Assembly: GCA_032158125.1 (NCBI GenBank)
Contig: JASKOT010000001.1
Location: 992,001 to 1,056,000 of the forward strand
Reading direction: 5' to 3'
Length of the DNA stretch: 64,000 nt
DNA from: Papiliotrema nemorosa
Lineage: Eukaryota > Basidiomycota > Tremellomycetes > Tremellales > Rhynchogastremaceae
This document shows positions 57,298 to 64,000 of this stretch, in pieces. The position numbers and the translations under genes are program-made. Numbering within the stretch: the stretch's first letter is position 1; every line of letters begins with the position of its first letter. The notes beneath the pieces are model-generated. The model did no database searches, was not told the DNA's origin, and worked only from the letters and a program-made list of their open reading frames with translations.

Positions 57298-57662
57298 CTA
57301 TGACTTCTTGAAGTATGAGCTAGTCACGGATTGTCCAGCCACAATGTTGAATATCGTCTCTCCAGCTCCAAAGTATGTGTCGGCAACTCTCTTTATCGAA
57401 GAATCAGGAATCTGATCCGTAGCAGGTCTGTCAATCATCAGCAACTTTCCTCCACTCTCGAGCTCCGAAAGGGGTGTCACGCGACAGGGAAGATGTAGAA
57501 AGCGAAACACGACTGCCCCTTGTCTGTGGTGTTCGCGAGCATGACAGCGTGGAGATGAGCCGAGATGACTCACGTGAATCCAGTCGTCTTCTTCACACCG
57601 GCCAGAATTGTAGATATAGCCAAAGCATCGAAAGTCCAGTGCATCAAGCGACCAAGAACCAT
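57298..57662 (-). CDS. ATG44: Mitofissin (Atg44 / DUF1748), mitochondrial fission factor
   Basis: A 72-residue protein of the DUF1748 family, now known as mitofissin, which acts from the mitochondrial intermembrane space on the inner membrane to drive fission, notably for mitophagy. ATG 57660-57662 gives MVLGRLMHWTFDALAISTIL, then AGVKKTTGFT, the family hallmark. An intron of roughly 150 nt (donor GTGAGT, acceptor GACAG) joins in frame to PATDQIPDSSIKRVADTY, then GAGETIFNIVAGQS and SSYFKKS with TAG at 57298-57300. Size, Gly/aromatic pattern and C-terminal end fit the family. The first exon is 89 nt. The next 336 bases to the right (57663-57998) carry no other gene and should be its promoter. 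Confidence 0.88.
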
Positions 57663-57998
57663 TGTGACGAGACGAAGACTGAGGAGATGGAAGAGCCGAA
57701 TGTGAGGTTGGCAGTTGTCAATTGGCAGTTCGCAAGCCGTGCGTTCTTGATCAGCGGAAAGGGGAGGATCTTCTCGATGATCCGTACAAGGAGGGGTGTG
57801 TGTGGATGGAGGGAATGAAAGCAGGTGTGGACGAGATATAGAATGCTTGCGGGAAAGTGATCTTCGCGTCATTCCGGCATCACTTTGGTGGCAACAGAGG
57901 GGAGTCATACACAGAGCAAGCATGGTCAGGCCAATCGTCGAAATTGCGAGGGGTATACATGTGCAGGATATATGATTGTGACAGTGTCGAATTGAGCT

Positions 57999-59228
57999 CT
58001 ACCGCGACTCATTCTCCTCTGCCCACTTTCGGACGGCTTTACGACTTTCGCAAAGAATCCAAGCTCTTCTCCACCTTCCTTCTCTCACGACCCTCCCCTC
58101 CTCCCACGCCTTCTCTGCCGGCGTACCCGATGTCCCAGGTGGAGAACGGACACCCCAGTCATAATATAGACGCATGATCGTCCCTGCGCAGTTGGTGATC
58201 TCCTCTTCGGTCGAGTCAAATAGCAAGAACCAGTCTTGTGGGAGAGGGATGCGGTGGAGACGGGTGGTGAGCAGGATCGCGGTCACCGCAAGGGTGTGGG
58301 GCGGGTGTATAGCGTATAGCGGGGTCAGGAGACTGGGTTTAGCGATTTCGCCCTTGTGATACCCACCAGGGGGAGAAGGCTGCACTCACGCATCGTTGAG
58401 TATCGACCAGGCTGTCTGAGCTACGTCTGGCTCAAACACCAAGTCGAGGATCTTGCAGTAGTTGATAACGTGACTGTAAGGCAGGTCGACCTGAGACGTC
58501 AGCTATCAATCTGGCTTGTTCGACTTGACTGACCTGCATGTTGAAGCCTAATCGCTTGAGGATCTGCATCTCCGAGGCGACAATCACATCTTTCCCTGGA
58601 CGTGTCAGCTCGAACCTTCACAAAAAGATGGGGAGCTCACAGTCCCAAAAGACAGAATCATGAAAGCTCGGCACGTCAAACGTGAAGCCCTCCCAGAGTC
58701 CTTTGCTCGAGTTGCCCATGCCTACCCTCCACCCATCTTCTTTGCCAGTCCTGGGGATATTGCCGGACAAATCATAATCCGCCGAGAGCGAAAGGAGATG
58801 TTTTATCCTAGCTGAGAGGAAGATGAAGGTGTTGATGAGTTCTCTCAATCTGACTGGCGTCTCGTTAAGCTTTGAGGAGAGATATAGGGCGGAAATAGCG
58901 ATATCCTAAATGGTCAGATACCGATGTCAATGTGACCTGCTTGTTTGACGTACGTTGACCGTAAACGAGAGCATGGACGAGACGTAGTAGAATCGATGAA
59001 ATAGTACTTGAGCAGTCGCCATGGTACTTTGAGGTCTATGCATCAGTCAGGTCATGCACCCTCGGACGAAAAGTCGGCGTACAGGGCGAGCATGATACCT
59101 GCTTCTTGAATGAGCATACATCCCGCTGTCCTCAGGTCATTCTCCACCTCTCGCGGCAGTCCATCCTTGTTCGAAGGACTCGCAATGATCTGTGAGGTGC
59201 TAGCAAGCGGATGAGGCGGATGCGACAT
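57999..59228 (-). CDS. Cyclin (L-type, CDK partner)
   Basis: A cyclin resembling the L/transcriptional type. ATG 59226-59228 gives MSHPPHPLASTSQI. The first cyclin box includes TAQVLFHRFYYVSSML, then DIAISALYLSSKLNETPVRL and ELINTFIFLSARIKHLL (58800-59010). The second box shows EMQILKRLGFNMQVDLPY and VINYCKILDL (58440-58570), then HTLAVTAILLTTRL and WFLLFDSTEEEI near 58200-58300. The C-terminus is short and basic (RKAVRKWAEENESR), without the RS tail of animal cyclin L. Relatives pair with CDK11/CDK12-like kinases in transcription and splicing. About seven introns. It is divergent from HCR1 with 184 bp between starts. Confidence 0.85.
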
Positions 59229-59412
59229 GTTCTACCTGTCCTCCATGTGGATGGGATGTGTGGATTGACGACGATTGACCCCTCTTCGAGGCCGGCCGAT
59301 TTTCATGACGAGACTTTTTGTTCCTTTTTAGTTGTCATTCAACCTTTTCATCTCGTGTCTTTCGACCAGCGCTGCAACCCCTTCTAGGTCTGCTGCATTC
59401 AAACCGAGCAAG

Positions 59413-60454
59413 ATGTCTGACTGGGGTGAGTAGATTCGGTCATTATGCATAGTGACGGAGACCTGACTCGGTAGAAACTGAAGATACCCCTGTTCAAGCG
59501 GGTTCGTCCAACCCTCTATCCGTAAACCCTACCTATCTCGCGCCACCTGTTCGTGCGCCTGCCCGAGGCAAGTTCGACGACGAGGATCAAGAGGATGAGG
59601 GCAGTGTGAGTGGTCATTACCTTGCATATCGAGGCGACGCCAGGCGTGTGACTTGTGGTGCTAACGGATAGGACGACTGGGACAAGAGCGAGGATGAGAA
59701 ACCGAAACCGAAGGCTACTACCGCCGCCCCTCCCGCCAAGAAGAAGATGAGTCTTAAAGCTAAACTCGAGGAGAAGGAACGTCTCGCCAAAGAAAGAGTG
59801 AGTCGAAATGTGGTTTTGAGCCTGGATGGCGTATAGGAAGTGGAAGGGATCCTGATGACAGGCTTTGAACGGAGATGACGACGACGACCTGATGCCTACC
59901 ATGACAGAGCAAGAGAGACGTCGACTGGCTCGAGAGAGGGAGATGGAGGCGGATCTAGAGGCTGCCGATGAGCTCTTCGGCGCTGCCTCCATAGCGGATG
60001 GTACGTTTCTCATGCCTCCACCTTACAGGACGCTAAGTTATAGTCTCGGGAGCAACTACCCCGGCCGGATTTGACTGGATCAACGACAAGCCCAAGAGCA
60101 AAGAGGATTTCGCTAAACTTTCCAAGAAGATTACCGATCAAATCATCTCTCGACACGCGTCAAATCCTCTCTTCCCGGCGTTCATCGAACAACTCGCCAA
60201 AGATCTATGTGGAGATCTCAACGCCGTGCAGACGAGAAAAGTTTCGTCCTCGTTGAGCGTGCTGGGAAACACCAAGCAGACCGAGGAGAGGGACAAGGCC
60301 AGCGGAAAGAAGAAGGTCAGTCCACTTTGTGACGTAGAGGGAAGGCGCTCATGTTTAGCCTGCGGCAAAGCCCAAGCTCGGTGGAGCCAAGACGATCAAC
60401 AAGGTCGACACGGACGCTTACGATGATGTCCTGGACGACGATGATTTCATGTAA
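59413..60454 (+). CDS. HCR1: Translation initiation factor eIF3 subunit j (Hcr1)
   Basis: A loosely attached eIF3 subunit that acts in start-codon selection and ribosome recycling. The first coding exon is 13 nt (59413-59425; ATG TCT GAC TGG G), joined to AAACTGAAGATACC to give MSDWETEDTPVQAGSS. Acidic stretches (DDEDQEDEGS, DDWDKSEDE) and Lys-rich helices (KKKMSLKAKLEEKERLAKER) follow, then LAREREMEADLEAADELFG, and after an intron the conserved FDWINDKPKSKEDFAKL. The C-terminus is NKVDTDAYDDVLDDDDFM with TAA 60452-60454, the typical acidic eIF3j end. Six exons. Confidence 0.92.
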
Positions 60455-60657
60455 TCCAGCGAGATTGCCGATGCAGACACAAGTCATGACTGGCTCAGCT
60501 CCTTGATAGTTTACGCCTGAATTATCTTTCGATATCTCTTCCCATCGATAGATATCTGACATGGTCGCATTGATTCTAATTCTCCCCTACATGCATATAG
60601 ATTTGCCCACCTTCGAGCGCCCAGCCCGTCGACCCCTTGATCAGCAACTCAGGAAGT

Positions 60658-60677
60658 ATTACAAATCACTTTGTAAT
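60658..60677. repeat. Perfect inverted repeat, 8-bp arms
   Basis: ATTACAAA (60658-60665) and TTTGTAAT (60670-60677) are reverse complements with a TCAC loop. It could form a hairpin in RNA or be a dyad binding site. AT-rich arms are too weak to argue for a strong terminator-like hairpin. Confidence 0.55.
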
Positions 60678-60681
60678 GGGC

Positions 60682-60710
60682 TGATTAGAAAAGCGGAGCG
60701 TGATTAGAAA
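60682..60710. repeat. Direct repeat TGATTAGAAA x2, 19-bp period
   Basis: TGATTAGAAA occurs at 60682-60691 and 60701-60710, with GCGGAGCG between and the inverted repeat just upstream. A ten-base match at a 19-bp period in 20 kb of neighbouring sequence is notable, though not beyond chance. Confidence 0.4.
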
Positions 60711-60977
60711 CCTCGGACGGGGAACGCATGTTGTGACGTCTGCCCTCGCTGAGAACAATTGAGCTCATGGACCACATTTCATCTCCACCCTTGCGACACC
60801 ATCCGTGACACGGCACAAACCCTTCACCCGTACGGGACACGCAGATAATACCCAGCGCTTCTCATCAGCAGTCATTGCTGTGTGGTGCGTTGGGGCTAGG
60901 ATGACCGAGCCGAGCTGAATAATTAGATCACAAGACTCTCATACTCCCTTCCGATCGTTCATCTCGTATCTTACACC

Positions 60978-61673
<696 letters not shown>

Positions 61674-62108
61674 GAATGCACTCGTGAAGTAATTCTCGGT
61701 CAGCTTCGAGGTGACAGGAGGCAGATGTGTGCTGTCAGCAGAAGTGCAGCTATGAGATGGGTATAGTCTGTGACGTGTGTGGGTACTTTTCGGTCGTGTT
61801 ATACCCCTACCTCTCGCTTTATTCCATACTCGTACACTTACGCATGGATAGTAGTGAGAAGATCATGTTCACTCGGCCGGATCCACCGGTTCGCGACTCG
61901 TTGCCCTGCCTTGCATTCGAGTCGAGACTCGACCCTGAGCATTGTGGGGCCAGATATGGCGCGAGGGGTCTTTGAAACCGAAGCAACACCGATCATGCTC
62001 GTCTCGTCAGGTCTCACGAAGGCATTTGGGAAGCGGTTTTCCAAATGCTATTTCTACTATTCAATCACAGATAATACATTTATTCACGTATATGACCCAA
62101 TACACCAA
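61674..62108. other. Intergenic between converging UBC13 and PalI/Rim9 genes
   Basis: This is 435 bases of 3' flank for both genes. A plus-strand frame running through it into the antisense of the Rim9 tail (61770-62282) has no protein character and is treated as chance. Confidence 0.5.
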
Positions 62109-63860
62109 CTACCTATACCTGCTCTTTTCATTTGGATATTGATTGGAGGAAGATCCGACTTGAGCTCCCGCTATGGTCCCATAACTCGGCGGCCTGTTAT
62201 ACTGGTTCTCCTCTTCTTCCTGTTCTGCCGTTCGGTAGTCATTAGGGCTCGTCACCCTGTAACCACCCTGTCCCTGTGGTGAAGGTGAGATAGGTGATCG
62301 AAGCAGGTCTTGCGCCGAATTATGCGATGTGAGGTGCTGAGGCGTAGGTACGTGTATGGGAGTACTGTTGTTGTATGTTGTACTGGTGTATGGATCCTGG
62401 TATGCGTAGTTTGATCCACCAGTGTAGTCCCTCTGGTGTGATTGCTCAGGTGCAGAAGTAGCCGCTCGTCCGATTGCGCCGAGTCCATCATCGTACCCTC
62501 CATATGGATCTGCCGCGTGGGTTTGAGGTGGGCCGGTGCTGGAGTAGTGCGAGTCCATAGACGTGTCGCCTGCGGCATACGAGTCGTATGGATCTGCGGA
62601 CCGCCTCGCTGCCACTGTGGGCGTGGGTATCGGGATGGGTGGTTCGGGAGGGTAAGAATGTTGCGATTGTTGTTGGTGGTATGGATCTTGGTAGCCGTAG
62701 TGTTGTGGATCTTGTTGATTATAGGGATCGTTGTAGCCTCCTTGCTCATAGTAGTTGTTCTGGGCATTTCCATATTGCTGCCCGTATCCCTGCCCAGGTG
62801 CAGGTTCAACACCCATCCCTCCTGCTCCGATACCCGCAGCTCCTGGTCCCCCCACGCTCGAACCGACAGAGTCGCGTCGAGCAACTCCAGGTGGAGGTTG
62901 TAATTGATCGTATTGCCCATATCCACCTTGTCCGTACCCCTGTGGAGCGTTGTTTCTGCGTCCGTAGCCCACTCCCACACCTTGAACTACCGATCCATTC
63001 CGACCCAGCGACGAAGGATGCTGTTGTTGCTGCTGCGCTTGCTCCTCGTACAGGTACTTGTCCTCCTGATCATTGGTCAAGGGTGTCCTCTCCAACTCCT
63101 GGAACGACGGTAATCCCTGTTCCTTCTTTCTCAACTGTTCGTCCCGTAACGCTTGCAATCGCATATCATCCGGTTTATTTTGATTGGCGAAATAGTTGGA
63201 TCTCGTATCCCCACTCTCCCTCTGTCCTCTTCTGTTGACACAGCATCTTCCGATCCCAAATGCGCATCCGCCTAGACCCGCGCACAGCCACGCGGCAAGT
63301 ACGAGCCAGACTGAAATCCCGATAGAGGCCGATGCGCCTGATACATCGTCTATGCGCGCTTTGGCAATGTAGAAAATGACCAGGTCGAATATGAGAGCAA
63401 TGAGGGAGATGGATGACGCGATGGATGCGAAACAGGTGGGGAAGCACCAGACGCTGAGCGTGGAAATGTGGGATAAGAGTCCGAAAAGCGTAGCGAGAGC
63501 TGCAGCGGCCAGCGCTACAATGTGAAGGATCAGTGTGTAGGTGAGGTATTTTGTGATGGTCTTGGGGATATCAAAGAGTGAAATTCCAAACAACTCGTTG
63601 GGATCTGTGCGTCAGGATAAAAGTGGTAGGGGTGACTTACCAAACTCGTACCCCACTTGAGGACCTTGACAGACGTCGTTGAGACAGTATCCCAATGTGC
63701 CTAGGTTCAAGGTGCCCGAATATTGCCCAGAGGAGAACTTTGCCTGGAGGAAATAGAGCGATTTGAGTAATGGTGTATTAAACGAGACAACCGCCAATAG
63801 TGCTGTAGCTGCCAAGCACAGCAGCGTACCAGGTGTCGCTGATCTCGTCCGGAACCCCAT
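62109..63860 (-). CDS. RIM9: PalI/Rim9-type pH-response membrane protein
   Basis: A four-helix SUR7/PalI-family plasma-membrane protein that supports the Rim21/PalH alkaline-pH sensor. ATG 63858-63860 gives MGFRTRSATPGTLLCLAATA, the first helix being TPGTLLCLAATALLAVVSF. A lumenal loop has LGTLGYCLNDVC, the hallmark GYC motif of the family. An intron (about 63607-63643) precedes three further helices: TLILHIVALAAAALATLF, SIASSISLIALIFDLVIFYI and ISVWLVLAAWLCAGLGG. The long cytosolic tail is low-complexity, rich in Gln, Tyr, Gly and Pro (repeats of QGYGQ, PYxxQ, YGGYDD type), and ends NQYPNEKSRYR at 62109. The tail gives a long spurious frame on the plus strand. Confidence 0.87.
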
Positions 63861-64000
63861 GGTAAGGTGTAGGATCTAGGTGGTACCCCACAAAGAGGAT
63901 GAACGAGCTGCGCCTGAGTGGTGTAGGCGACCAATTGATGAACAGACACGAGAAGGTGTTTCGCAGCAGTGCCAGAGGGCTGGTCGTGTAGTGGAAACGG

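Larger units (their letters stand above)
60455..60977. promoter_or_regulatory. Intergenic upstream of UBC13 with a hairpin and direct repeat
   Basis: This is 523 bases between HCR1 and UBC13, both plus strand. No gene is visible. It contains a perfect 8-bp inverted repeat and a tandem pair of TGATTAGAAA about 300 bp before the UBC13 start. These could be regulatory sites or 3'-end signals of HCR1. Confidence 0.5.

Noticed and set aside
61770..62282. Plus-strand frame of 170 codons between UBC13 and RIM9
   Set aside because: Composition is not protein-like and half of it is antisense to RIM9.
62588..63238. Long plus-strand open frame with hydrophobic runs
   Set aside because: Antisense of the Gln/Tyr/Gly-rich tail of the PalI/Rim9 protein, whose family motifs are clear on the minus strand.

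Overview
The window reads as nuclear DNA of a basidiomycete yeast or fungus, most likely a tremellomycete (Cryptococcus/Kwoniella-like). Genes are packed closely on both strands and broken by many introns of about 43-60 nt with GTRNGY donors, CTRAY-type branch points and YAG acceptors. Very short coding exons occur, and the CPL1-like cysteine-rich secreted family is represented. The genus is inferred; no species marker is present. I see no transposon, CRISPR array, rRNA or convincing tRNA.

Layout. 1-9.7 kb: the 3' part of an ABCC (MRP-type) transporter, a membrane RING-H2 ubiquitin ligase and an RBM39/RSD1-type splicing factor. 10.3-12.5 kb: a SAP30-like Sin3/HDAC subunit with a frame break, and an unknown protein. 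13.4-22.9 kb, the most accessory-looking part: an MFS transporter, a Zn2Cys6 transcription factor with a perfect palindrome upstream of it, and a divergent pair of secreted proteins (CPL1-like and a sedolisin protease). 23.3-27.9 kb: ribosomal protein uL1, an unknown protein, a GPI-type fasciclin protein and a small unknown gene. 28.2-35.8 kb: a CLC chloride/proton exchanger, a 60-residue membrane protein, an F-box-like protein and an alkyltransferase-like (ATL) DNA repair protein. 36.0-44.3 kb: MIA40, a Vps62-like secreted or lumenal protein, an NADPH-type extended SDR, mitoribosomal bS6m, ARL8 and ATP23. 44.6-52.9 kb: a Ser/Thr-rich single-pass membrane protein, an FAD-dependent oxidoreductase and a GH18 chitinase. 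53.4-63.9 kb: a pinin homologue, an orphan seven-helix membrane protein, mitofissin (Atg44), an L-type cyclin, eIF3j/HCR1, UBC13 and a PalI/Rim9 pH-signalling protein.

How the genes relate. Most look like independent housekeeping genes. Three encode mitochondrial intermembrane-space proteins (MIA40, ATP23, mitofissin), and bS6m is a fourth mitochondrial protein. RBM39, pinin and cyclin L are all splicing-linked. Secreted or cell-surface proteins (CPL1-like, sedolisin, fasciclin, chitinase, Ser/Thr-rich sensor) form a second theme. Many neighbours are divergent with 180-330 bp between start codons.

I found no clear multi-gene novel system. The best leads are the palindrome containing CGG-N2-CCG 122 bp upstream of the zinc-cluster regulator's own start codon, microexons that carry the DNA-binding core of that regulator and the P-loop of ARL8, the frame break in SAP30, and a 3n intron that hides half of an unknown protein. 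All exon joins were made by eye from frame, splice sites and family motifs, so exact boundaries are inference.
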